Made by a program: the position numbers and the translations under genes | Shown here: piece by piece, positions 13,801 to 23,378 of the stretch | How positions within the stretch are numbered: position 1 is the first letter of the stretch | Layout: each line of letters starts with the position of its first letter | Origin: Nageia nagi | Lineage: Eukaryota; Pinophyta | Direction of reading: 5' to 3' | Assembly: GCA_050084985.1 (NCBI GenBank) | Contig: JBITNC010000001.1 | Span: forward strand, 24,986,001-25,050,000 | Length of the DNA stretch: 64,000 nt | Notes under the pieces: model-generated | What the model saw: only the letters and a program-made list of their open reading frames with translations | What the model was told of the DNA's origin: nothing | Database searches by the model: none

Positions 13801-14744
13801 GCAGCAACGCTATTAGAAGAAAATGTCTCTTGGACTGAATTTTGAAAGAAAGAAAAACGACTCGCAGCTGAAAACCTTTGTATTGAAAGAAACAAAACGC
13901 ATCGCTCTAAACAAATGCTACTGGTTCGGAGATAGGAAGTTGATTATTGCAAAATTTCAATACAATTTAAGCGTACAATCTCGGTGCCATACAATCAGAA
14001 TCAACTTACACACGAAGCATAATAATCTAAAAGCAGAATGCAGTATTATAATTCGAAGTTTTTAATTAACTAAAACCGCAAGGTCCAGCATTCTAGTATC
14101 GCCACATCTATTTACGACAACACATTCTCCGTTGTATAAGTCGGATTCCAGACTTCAAATTCTATCAATTTTATACAGTCTCACAGGAAAATGTTCTTGC
14201 AGCAAAATAACTGAACGGATTCGAGCCCGGGAGTCGGGACCTCCATATCCCTCATTTAGATCGAGAAATTGCATTCCGCTCATTCATTATTGTAGGCACA
14301 AAGTTCGGCTGTACGGATCGTCTATGATTTGTTCCTAAAACAAGGTATTCGATCATGAACACTTCCTACAGACGAACTATGGGCCTGAACAATTAATTAT
14401 TATGGTCACAGCTGCGTCCAAGTTTACCCTAATTAGGGCATAATTTATAAACAAATGACAATTTACCATGCAATTTTAACAAAATCCGCCTATGCTTCCC
14501 TTCCGGACATCCTTTATGCGAAAGATTTCGTGATGAACAAGGTATTGAGCTCGAACACCATACCGATGAGAAGCGAGGCGCTGGCTTCATGAAGATAATA
14601 GAATTTGTGCCTGCGCAGGACATGGCCAAGCACGAAGGCGAGAACGAGCATCATGATCTGCAGGAGAATTCCCACACCTGCGGCCTGCGTTTCGATCACG
14701 GCCTTCCCAGGAGAATCCGTCGGAGTCATTAGCAGTTCCGCCAT
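4857..14744 (-). CDS. NHX5/6-like: Na+/H+ antiporter, NHX5/NHX6 class, exons 1-6 (3' end outside window)
   Basis: Endosomal (Golgi/TGN/prevacuolar) cation/H+ exchanger of the CPA1 family, which in plants exchanges Na+ or K+ for lumenal H+ and sets compartment pH. Exons on the minus strand: 14744-14564, 5642-5591, 5442-5383, 5295-5271, 5156-5071 and 4968-4857. Together they give 516 nt (172 codons) without a stop, and every junction keeps frame. Exon 1 holds the start ([10 protein letters not shown]) and the first membrane helix ([20 protein letters not shown]). Exon 2 reads [16 protein letters not shown]. Exon 3 has [10 protein letters not shown] and the amiloride-binding LLLLPPII. Exon 4 has FQSGFSLQP. 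Exons 5 and 6 give [15 protein letters not shown] and [17 protein letters not shown], the ion-site TDPV region. All introns are GT-AG except intron 3 (AT-AC). The family has about 530 residues, so roughly a third is present. Class II is chosen over vacuolar NHX1 because of FQSGFSLQP and the exon layout. No damage was seen, so the gene is probably functional. Confidence 0.93.
5296..5382 (-). other. AT-AC intron with U12-type signals (NHX intron 3)
   Basis: The 87-bp intron begins ATATCCTC (minus strand, 5382-5375) and ends in AC (5297-5296). A branch-site match TTCCTTAAC lies at 5315-5307, and 11 nt follow it to the intron end. Splicing AT-AC joins ATAATATT to TCAATCAGG and gives PPIIFQSGF in frame. 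A GT-AG reading cannot restore that peptide. These are the donor and branch sequences used by the minor (U12) spliceosome. Confidence 0.92.
5643..9100. other. NHX intron 1, left part
   Basis: No exon or transposon protein was recognised. A cluster of CCGG-containing repeats (AACCGG or CCGGTT type) lies at 8645-8750. A run of gag(t/c) triplet-like repeats is at 7595-7630. The rest is AT-rich intron sequence of no visible function. Confidence 0.5.
9110..12660 (+). mobile_element. Degenerate L1-type LINE in NHX intron 1
   Basis: Antisense to NHX. Pieces in L1 order: an ORF1 tail ([11 protein letters not shown], about 9130); an endonuclease start ([15 protein letters not shown], 9641-9685); an endonuclease middle ([15 protein letters not shown], about 10275-10320); [20 protein letters not shown] (about 11230-11290) just before RT; RT ([21 protein letters not shown], then [22 protein letters not shown], 11580-11735); and RQGDP-like and IPIYVLSSL-like remnants to about 12210. 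A short A-rich run at 12647-12659 may be the poly(A) end. Many stops are present, and the element is split by an LTR-like insert at about 9697-10190. Confidence 0.7.
9697..10190 (+). mobile_element. Probable solo LTR inside the L1 LINE
   Basis: About 0.5 kb of non-coding DNA separates two parts of the L1 endonuclease. It begins TGTTAGTGATCAC and ends CTTTGACAACA. It contains a good TATA box (CTATAAATAGG, about 9892-9902) and an AATAAA signal near 10152, as in plant LTRs. A clean target duplication was not found, so the exact ends are estimates. Confidence 0.4.
12661..14563. other. NHX intron 1, right part next to exon 1
   Basis: No gene or transposon protein was recognised. A short frame at 13389-13736 on the plus strand has no familiar motif and sits in the intron. 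The intron donor, GTATGG, is at 14563 on the minus strand. Confidence 0.5.
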
Positions 14745-15200
14745 TATTGTTTACTGCCAAACCTTCGAAATTTTCTCCAACCGGCACAGCGGAATTGAAA
14801 AGCCAACAATTTCCAGTTGCGCCGTTAGAGAAAATTTTCCATGTAAACAAACCCTCTCCCTCTTCTTGGAATCGTGTGTATCTAAAACGCGGAGGATCTT
14901 TGTTCCGTATAAACACCTTAGGACTAGGGAGAAAGTGGGTATCGGATTCTTTGCCGAGGTAAAAAAGATACATTGGTGGGAAATTAGTGATTTGTATGTT
15001 TCGAAGGTTTTCTATTTTATTTGACCTTGGATGCCTCCAGTTATGGCAAATTAAGTTGACCATCAAACTAGCGGACACGTGTTCAACGTGGTGGAATTAG
15101 CTGACTTTTTGTACCAATTTTAATTTTTTCTATGTGTTGATCAAATATTAGGCGAGATTTTCAAAGTTTGGGGAATTGTGATAGCCACTTTCTGTATTTT
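14745..15200 (-). promoter_or_regulatory. NHX 5' flank with G-box
   Basis: The region upstream of the NHX start codon should hold the 5' UTR and promoter. A palindromic CACGTG core (15076-15081, within GGACACGTGTTC) lies about 330 bp upstream of the ATG, with a second ACGT core at about 15086-15091. Such sites bind bZIP or bHLH factors and are common in stress- and ABA-responsive plant promoters. No convincing TATA box was seen on the minus strand, and the transcription start is unknown. Confidence 0.35.
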
Positions 15201-15409
15201 CTATTTAATCGAAATACTTTATTCTTCCATGTTGGAGCGATGGAGACGGCGAGAGAAAAAGGTGGGGAAAATGCATAATCACCGCTAATCGTTTTCGGAT
15301 TTTCAAAAATAGTTGCCGCCATAACGTTTGGTAGACACATGCAATACAGCCTTCGCTGATTTTAATTGTTTAATTATTTAATGTGTTCCATGGTTGAATA
15401 TTTTGCTAT

Positions 15410-15515
15410 ATTGTATTTGAGAATAACGGAAGACTCGAGAGTTCATTAAGTGAATTATAAATGTATTGTATTTGAGAATAAAAGAAGGATCAAGAGTTCA
15501 TTAGACAATTTTTAT
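15410..15515. repeat. Imperfect direct repeat, two copies of about 55 bp
   Basis: The segment starting ATTGTATTTGAGAATA occurs at 15410 and again at 15465. Each copy is followed by GAGTTCATTA-like sequence. It is a simple local duplication. Confidence 0.6.
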
Positions 15516-17830
15516 GTGGGAATGCTAATTTGTCATATGTTTTGGATTTTATCGACCATTGTGGCACTCAACCTACTCAACACTCTTGAAAGACGCGTGG
15601 TAGGATGATAGAAGGGAGAATAGCGTGTAATGAATATCATTGTAGTAATAATGGTATAGGATGGCTTGGGCATGAGGTTAGCCAAGAATGGGAAGATATT
15701 GGCAAAGTTGGTATTTTAAACTTCATGGACTTTCTAATGATTTTTTCATGTACGTCTAATTTGTGTGGTGCATGGGATTAGAATTATCTCGAAGATTATC
15801 CTAATTTGATCTTAGGTAACTTTGAATCTCAATAATTTTTTCATTCCATAAATTATATGTGTCATCTATTGGTGTTCATGCATACAAAGCAAAAATTATT
15901 GATTGAGTTAGGTAAACACCTAGCAAAGAAAGCTAAAATGGGTAAGACAGTGAAGCATAGCTCAAAGAGAAGCAAGGTTCCGAAGGATTTCAAAATTTTA
16001 CAATAGAAGCCACTAGTTGTAATATTAGTGAATGATGATAAAAGAGGTGATGCGTAAGGAAGGATTCATGGAGTTTTTGAAAAAAAATAATGGTTACAAC
16101 ATGGAACTTTCACATCATATGGCCTTGAGCTAGATAGGAGGAAAAGCTGAAGTGTTTGATGTGAATTCTTGGTCGATATCATGCTTTTGGAGGAGATTAC
16201 AGGGTTTATGCTAGCCAAGGAAAACATATGCAGGGACAAGCACTCCCTAACAATCGAGATGGTTAAATTTTACGATGAGGGAGAACATCTAAGGTATGAA
16301 GGGTTGTCGATAGCAATGGACTCCCTACCCTAGACATGGAAAAAGATTGTACTAATCATTATACAGTATTTTACTTTAGATTTTGATTTATCACTAGTTT
16401 GTAGCTTCCACTTCACTTTTCTCAACCAACTTAAGGGAGAAAGAGGATAAACATTCTAGCCTTTTTGTTCAATAAATTAGAAAAGATGATAAAAGGCATC
16501 TAAAGCAGGAACCTAGTAGAGCCTATTCATCAAGGATTATTTTCTCATAATTTTTAAGTGCATGATGGAGAAGGATGGGTTTTAGAGGAAGGTGCTTTAG
16601 GGTTCTATATGAGATGTGTGTTTTAAGAACACATTGGTGGAGACTATGAATCACAATTGAAATACTAAAGAATTGAACCTTACGTTGAGTGATAAGAAGC
16701 CTGAGATAAAGCATGTTAATCCTAAGAGAAGGTAGAATGAGAATGAAGATGGAGTGGTGACGAAGTTGAAACATGAGTATTTATGTTGAAAAAGGAGGTA
16801 GACAGTAACAAAGACTACATGGGTGGAGATTTCAAATGAGGAAGAGGATTGTAGTTCCTTCATTTCATTGAACTTGAACCTGGGGAAGACACTAGTAAAG
16901 GTTTGTAGGAGGAAGAGATGGAGTCAAGCACATGGCAATTTTCAAAAGCTATTGGATGATCATAACATGGAGGCAAGGTCATAAATGATAGAGTATCCAG
17001 GCTTGTGTTAATGAGGCAAGGTCACAAGACAATTAAAGCATTCTAGTATTTTATTTTTGCTTTGAAGTATTTTATTTTATGAAGTATAGTTTTGTTGGAA
17101 AGGGTAAATTTGTTTAGTGAATTTTTAAAAATGGGACCCCAAAACTTGTATATACAAAAACTTTCAATTATTCAATACATGATCATTGAGAATCATATTA
17201 CAAACAACCAACTAAACATCCTTAACTATATACAAAGAGTTATGGGTATTATCCTTCTTTCCTCTAGTCTTCCACATGATCGAGAACTTGCATCAACCTA
17301 TGCATATCAATCTCCTTGTGATTATAGTTTGAAACTATTTTGCTTAATTTGAGAAAGGACTAGAGTGTTTCAATTTCAACTTTAGTGAGTACCTTATCCT
17401 CCTTAATTGGAATTGCCATAAGGATTTCATCCTCAGTAGCTACTACAATTGTAGCCTCTTTCTTCCTTACAAGCTTATTAAGATAGTAGTTATCAATGTA
17501 GTATGCTCTTGAATACCATCTAACCAAATCTGATTTCCTTCCATATCTTTTCCTTTCCCAAGGACACTCACTTAAAGAAATAACAAAACTTCCTTTTCTT
17601 CCAAAGAAGAGGTGGATTTTCCATAGATTGAATAATCTCCAACTCCAAGGAGACCATAGAATAAACTTCCTAATCTTCATTAGAGTTTGATGACACATAC
17701 CTCTTACCATGGAATTTCCCACTAAAAATCACCACTTCCTCTTCTTCTTCAAATAATACCTACTGTATAGAACCTTTCTCATCCTAATCAAAACACTCAA
17801 AAGAAGAAAGGATAATAAGGGATTATGATG
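15516..17830. other. Gene-free repeat debris
   Basis: No intact gene. On the plus strand at about 16030-16440, a broken frame (MEFLKKNNGYN-like start, then FYDEGEHLRYEGLS and a hydrophobic segment ending in SFHFTFLNQL) looks like a transposon-associated plant protein, but I cannot name the family. A minus-strand frame at 17360-17722 is also unidentified. Confidence 0.35.
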
Positions 17831-17837
17831 CAATAAG

Positions 17838-18000
17838 CACTAGACCAAAAATGGGCTTTGGCGGTAGCTTATTTGAAGCGATTTTGATAGGGCAGTTTTA
17901 AACCACCCCTTTTTTAAGTTTTAGTGGCAATTTTGGTGGGACGATTTTTTGCCACCCAAAAAACTTTTTAGGGTGGCACAAAATCATTCCTTAATGAAAA
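17838..18000. repeat. CACTAG-starting sequence with hairpin, possible transposon end
   Basis: The sequence begins CACTAGACCAAAAATGGG and is followed by a GCCACCC/GGTGGC hairpin (about 17970-17997). It resembles the terminus and subterminal repeats of a DNA transposon, but no partner end or target duplication was found. Confidence 0.25.
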
Positions 18001-18107
18001 TGAGGAAAAAAAAAGGTGCAAGTGGGTTACTTAGAATGTTTTTATCATTTCGAGTTTTTTGAGCTCAATGGTTGGAGCATAGAGGAACATTTGGTGTATT
18101 GAAAATA

Positions 18108-18245
18108 CGAGAGAGGAGAGGGGAGATTAGATGAGAGGAGACATGGTGAGACTAGAAGATACAAGGCAAGACCAGAAGAGACATGGTGAGAATAGAAGAT
18201 ACGAGGAGAGACCAAAGGATATAAGACAAGATCAGGTGCAAGCAA
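18108..18245 (+). repeat. Purine-rich short tandem repeat
   Basis: GA-rich units containing GACATGGTGAGA and AGAAGATAC recur imperfectly. It is low-complexity DNA of no visible coding function. Confidence 0.5.
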
Positions 18246-18469
18246 GTATTTCAATTTATGACCTTATGCATCCTTCTACATTCTACTTATATATTCATGC
18301 TTTGTATTTTTATGCATTCTTTTAGAAAATCAATGAATCTTGCAATCATTGCAAACCATAAAACTATGTTTACATCATGCATCTTATCAAACTTATCTTG
18401 GGTCTTATTTATTCTTCCACATGTTTCATGTGTTTATGGGTTTTTTCAAAAAATCTATTTTATTTAGTA

Positions 18470-20535
18470 ACCAATAAATATGCCTTCATTTGCTTTCTTC
18501 ATACTTAACAAGATTTTCTTCAGTTCTTTTGATATAACACTTGCTGTTAAAAGACTTTGAAGTATCTTATTATTGCTCATTTGTCAAACCATAACTCGTA
18601 CGGTGTCTTACTTTCATGTTGCCTCAACATGTATCTATTCTAAATGTAAATTACTATGTGCATTACCTCTTTCCAAAATTTATTTGTAATCTTTCTTTCC
18701 ATCAACATAATTCTTGCCATTTCTTGTACTGCCATGTTCTTTTTCTCTCTCTCTTATACCATTTTGTTAGGGTGTCCTAGCTACTGAAAACTATCTCCTT
18801 ATATCGTATTTTTTGCAATACTTTGTAAACTCCTCTGAAATGAAATCTCCTCCTCTATCTAACCTTAAGCATTTAACCCTTTTTCTTGTTTAATTCTCAA
18901 CTTGGTTTTTGAAAACCTTAAACATCTCAAAATCTTTGTATTTATGCTTCAAAAACATTACCCATGTCATCTTGGAATAGTCATCTATGCACAACATAAA
19001 ATATTTTTCCCCATTTATGCTTTGAGTTCTCATGGGTCCACACAAATAAGTATGTACAAGTTCCAAAGGTTTGCTAGAATAATACTTATTTTCCTTGAAT
19101 GAAGTTCTAGTTAGCTTACCTTTTTGACATGAGACGCAAATATTATTTGATCGCTTACTAATATTGGAAATATCTATTATAGCTTTCTTTGAAATTATTT
19201 TTACTAGATTGTCAAAGATGGTATGTCCAAGTCTCTTATGCCAAAGCCAATACTCATCCTCCTTTCCTAGCAAACATGATCCCTTTGAAGTCTCTGTCAG
19301 TGTATACAAATTTCTACATGTCCTTGTTCCAACTGTTATCAATTTTCCACTATCTACTCTTCTAATTATATATCCTTTGTTCTCAAAAATCACATCATGG
19401 CCTCGATCACAAATCTGACTTATGCTTAGTAAATTATGCTTTAATCCAACCATGAACAACACTTCTTCTAACTTGATTTTCCCATTATTGATCTTAAATG
19501 TGCCTCTGCCAACTATCTTGGCTCCATCATTATTATCAAACTTAATCAAACCACCTTCATATTGTTGCAACTTTTCAAACCTCTATCTATCTTTGATCAT
19601 GTGACTTGAGCAACCACTATCAAGTATCCAAATTGTTGATTTATTTTATGCTTTAGAAGTTATTTGTATTATCAATGATTCCTTATCACTCTTTGATTAC
19701 TATTTCTCCTTCCATGCTTGTTTTACTATGGGTGTTGGACTCTTGTACTTGTTCTTCATTTTTTTATTTCATGCATAGAGTTTTATTGTATTTTTCTATT
19801 CTGCCTCATAGATTGAAATCCTCTATCTTGAAAATCGTTAGAAGTAAATATGTTTCTACAAACTCTTGTTATATGTCCAAACTTATGATAATTCTAGCAT
19901 TCTAGTGGATATTCCATTAATGGTCCAAATGAATTCCTAGTTACAAAAGTTCTTGGTTTAACATTAAATTTGCAATTTGATAACTTATGACCAAAAGCAT
20001 TACATTTAAAATAATAGCCATTAAAAGAAAGATTGAACCTAATTTGTGATCTTTGTTAAGAGTTTTTAGGTGCCATGAACTACCTTCTTCTTCGGTGTTA
20101 GACTTTTATGAAATCATCATCATCAACGCTCCTCTCATGCCTTACATCCTCTTATATTGGTTTCTTTTATTCTTTCTTAGAAACTTTTGTATTCTCAACC
20201 TTTGTTGTATTTGATGATTATTCCTTTTCGAAATCCAATCCAAACATGATTGAAGAATTTTATTGACTTTTTATTATCTCTCCCAACTTTGTGGAATTGC
20301 CCTAAAGAACTTTATATGCATTGATTCTTTGAGTCATTTCATCCAACTGCATCCTTAAGCCAACTATCTCCTCTTCCATTTTACTATAATTTACAACTTT
20401 CATAATAATTTGCACCTCTAGATCTTTGTGTATTTTATAGATTCTTCGATTTGCAGTTTAAGACTTGTTATAATATCATTTGCATCATCAAATTTTCTTG
20501 ATATTTTTCTATGTCTCTTCCTTTCTTTTTTTAAT
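18470..20535 (-). mobile_element. Copia element A, pol-proximal half (split by CACTA)
   Basis: Minus-strand Copia remnant. From right to left it has a coiled gag segment, two zinc knuckles, the protease WILDSGCSSHM (about 19600-19635), the GAG-pre-integrase WLWHKRLGH (about 19215), and an integrase core running to about 18480. RT and RNase H are absent and no LTR was found, so it is 3'-truncated. The gag frame continues at 40521 on the far side of the CACTA element. Confidence 0.8.
18890..20535 (-). pseudogene. Copia gag-protease-integrase pseudogene
   Basis: The longest open piece, 18890-19570, runs from just after the protease into the integrase catalytic region: WLWHKRLGH, the Cys pair of the CVSCQKGK zinc segment, then ELVHTYLCGPM and LCIDDYSKMTWVMFL. 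In ELVHTYLCGPM, where this family has H(S/T)D, the first catalytic Asp is Tyr. Upstream, the gag knuckle CYNYHKFGHITRVC has Tyr for the second Cys. Several stops interrupt gag. Confidence 0.75.
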
Positions 20536-21190
20536 CACTACAAAATTTAGCCTGCATAGTGTCAGCCATAGAGTCAGACCTAGTGTATTTTTTATTTTAT
20601 TTTTTTTGCTCATTTTGACTCTATTACTGACTCTACTACCCACGTCAGACATAGAGTTAGGCTTGGCATTAGGGAAAAATGGTGAAAGAGTTAGGCATAG
20701 CGTTAGGAAAAAATGGTGAAAGAGTTAGGCATAGCGTTAGGAAAGTCAAGAATAACATTAGACATCATGTGTGGTAGAGTTAGCCATAACATCAAAATAG
20801 AGTCACTTTAGAGTTAGTCTTAGAGTTAAAATATAGTAAAAAAAGCTATAAGATAGAGTCAACCATAGAGTCATAAAAGCTATAAGGTAGAGTTAGACAC
20901 ATCATCAAAATAAAGTCAGAAAAGCTGTGAGATAGAGTCAGTCATAAAGTCATAATAGAGGCAAAAGAGGTATAAGGTAGAGTTAGCCATAGATTCATTT
21001 GAGACTCAATTTTAGAGCCAGTTTAGATTTAATTTTAGATTTAGTTTTAGAGTAAGGTTAGATTCAATTGTAGATTTAATTTAGAGTTAGTTTTAGAGTC
21101 AATTTAGATTCGATTTTAGAATAATTTTAGAGTCAATTTACATTTAGTTTTAGAGTCAAATTTAGAGTCAAAAGTTTGACTCTAAAAATG
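20536..21190. repeat. CACTA left subterminal repeats
   Basis: Many copies of a short unit of the form (A/C)ATAGAGT(T/C)AG, AGAGTTAG or GAGTCA, in both orientations. They resemble the transposase-binding subterminal repeats of CACTA elements. Related units lie at 29180-29260 and 40055-40500. Confidence 0.7.
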
Positions 21191-21469
21191 ACTATTATTA
21201 ACGTAATTTTATGTATTTTTTTTAATACATACATACAATTATAAATTACATACATACACTACTATATATAAAATTCTTATTTGATTTAAATAATAAATTG
21301 AATGCATTCATACATACATATATACATACATCGATCAATTTAAGTATTTCAAACACATACAACATTGTACCAAATTTATCAAAACCAAAGTACTAATTCA
21401 TTCATACATAATTAATAATAGATTAAGTTCAAATTGTATCAACAAAGTATAATATCAATCATCATCTAA

Positions 21470-23000
21470 GTCATCGAGGTCATTATTCCCCTTAGGGATA
21501 GATTCCTCCTCCATAGGCTTAGCATTAGCAGATGCATTTTCATGTAACTACATTTCTTGAGTGACTCATTCAGTGTTTACAAAATCCACGAGCATCGCAA
21601 AACCACTTTGGAGGTCAACTTTCATTTCCTTGTTGGTAGGAAGTCTACCAAATTGATTGTACTGTAAGAAAGAAAAAAATGATATATTAGAACTTAGAAA
21701 TTAATATTTAATTATAAATTTATAAAAAAAGAAAATTTAAATATTTTAGTAAATATAATATACTTACAAATTATGCCTCCAATCCCCCTTTCCCACCATA
21801 TCTAGTCTTATGGGTGAAACAGGCCAAAACGGACCTAAAATGAGAATGTGACACCTTCTCCTACTATGAAGGCTCACTGGTGGATTTTATATGTTCTTCC
21901 ACCTATGAGACTACTGTGACTAAAGACTTCCAAACTCTTTGTGCTACCTTTTCCTCCTTATTTTTAGGATTGACGCACTCTTCTGGTAGAATCTGCTTTA
22001 TGTGTGTTCTCACTTTATGCATGTGCTTATTCAAACTTTACCCTACTTTTTGAAGTGCTTTTTCTACACTCCAAACATTACCAAATTCACTCTAGATTTG
22101 GGCTATCAATTTTCTTTTGCCTGTAAAATATTGACAATAAGAAAAATTAGTTTAATGTATGGAATAATAACAAGACAAAATAACTTAATAAAACTAAACT
22201 AGGATATTAATAATCGAAAATAAAATAAAACTTACAAGGCTTGTCTTGGTCACACTATGATTTATCCAAGGTTTGATCGAAGTATGTGTACGCACACTCC
22301 TTGAGGATGGAATAAAATAACTTTACTGAAAAATGTTAAAATATATTAGTAAATTATAATATAAAAAATCAAAATATAAATATTTACTTAAACATTAAGT
22401 TAAATTTTTACCAGTAGTATCTTCAAAAATAGTGCCATCATATTTGACTTGTACCTCCAACCCCCTCTCACCCATAAAAATCTTGAATATATTTGAAGGT
22501 GGTTGATTTACAATAGCTTCTATACCTAATTTGATATTAATGATCGATGTTAGTGCATTTACCACATTCATAAATTTCAATGATGAAAAGGTAAAAATCT
22601 ATATCATGTATTCAACCAAAGCATTTACCACATTTACCTGATTGTTGACTGCTTCGATGTCTTGTAGGCCTTGACCTTTTGCCAGAGCCAGATTTAAAAT
22701 CAGGCATCTAAAGGGCTTCATCTTTAGTAAGTTCCATCCTTTTAACTAATTCATGTAATTTGCTGACTATTTTTACTTGTTAAAAAATTAACCTCCATTA
22801 ATATATGATAAATAAATAATAAGACATCATGTTGTACATAATAAAATGCTACATGCATGTTTATACATACCAATAATTTTTTAGTTTTTGGATCAGGTCA
22901 TTTGATGTATCTTTGTCTTTCCCCTTCCTTTTTTTTCTAGGAATTATCTCCACTTCCACTATCATCTCCTTGCGACAACATGACAAGCGCTAAATAAAAG
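21470..23000 (-). pseudogene. CACTA-associated minus-strand gene, unidentified
   Basis: A multi-exon-looking frame in the left arm. The probable first exon is at about 22985-22880 (MLSQGDDSGSGDN, then a basic KRKGKDK stretch), followed by pieces at 22770-22640, 22595-22395 (NALTSIINIKLGIEAIVNQPP and EVQVKYDGTIFEDTTGKN), about 22330-22230 and 22110-21780. Splice-like sites lie between the pieces. It might be a second CACTA gene (TNPA-like regulator), but no diagnostic motif was seen. Stops are present. Its first exon is duplicated in inverted orientation at 28005-28122. Confidence 0.4.
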
Positions 23001-23146
23001 AAGTAAACAATTATATTGTGACATTAAAATAAAATAAAATGAGATATTTTCATCCATTCACTATAATATATTAAAATTATCATATATATATATATATAAA
23101 ATAATAATAATAATTTTAATATATTATAGTGAATGGATGAAAGTAT
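22797..23146. repeat. Arm 1 of internal inverted duplication (partner 27884-28187)
   Basis: This arm reverse-complements the segment that starts just left of Copia B at 23095-23146 and resumes at 27884-28187. Similarity ends abruptly at CATATATTAAT. The centre is a palindrome at about 23049-23144 with an AT-microsatellite loop and arms of about 30 bp beginning TTTCATCCATTCACTATAA. Confidence 0.7.
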
Positions 23147-23349
23147 TGTTGAAGATTCTAGAGTAATTCCAAGTTGGTATACTTTCGTATATAGATTGAT
23201 TGTAAATATATATATTTCCTAGATTAGAAATATGCTTAGCTGGTTGACAGATTTGTAGTCCTAAACTTTAGCATTCCAATTATGTATAGTGGCTATTCAT
23301 GCCCACAATATTATAAAGAGCAAAGTATGAATGAAAACCAAGTTTGACT
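23147..23349 (+). repeat. Copia B 5' LTR
   Basis: 203 bp, starting TGTTGAAGATTC and ending AGTTTGACT, immediately followed by the TGGTATCAGAGC primer-binding site. It is flanked on the left by AGTAT. Confidence 0.9.
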
Positions 23350-23378
23350 TGGTATCAGAGCATCCTAAAAAACACCAT

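Noticed and set aside
14587-15078. Open frames on both strands over NHX exon 1 and its 5' flank
   Set aside because: They overlap the exon in the wrong frame or run into the 5' flank. The exon 1 reading is fixed by family similarity.
17360-17722. 120-codon minus-strand frame
   Set aside because: No recognisable domain and surrounded by debris. Could be a retroelement relic but cannot be supported as a gene.
23331-23378. ATG within the Copia B 5' LTR as gag start
   Set aside because: It translates the LTR end and primer-binding site. The next ATG (23379) begins the gag-like sequence.
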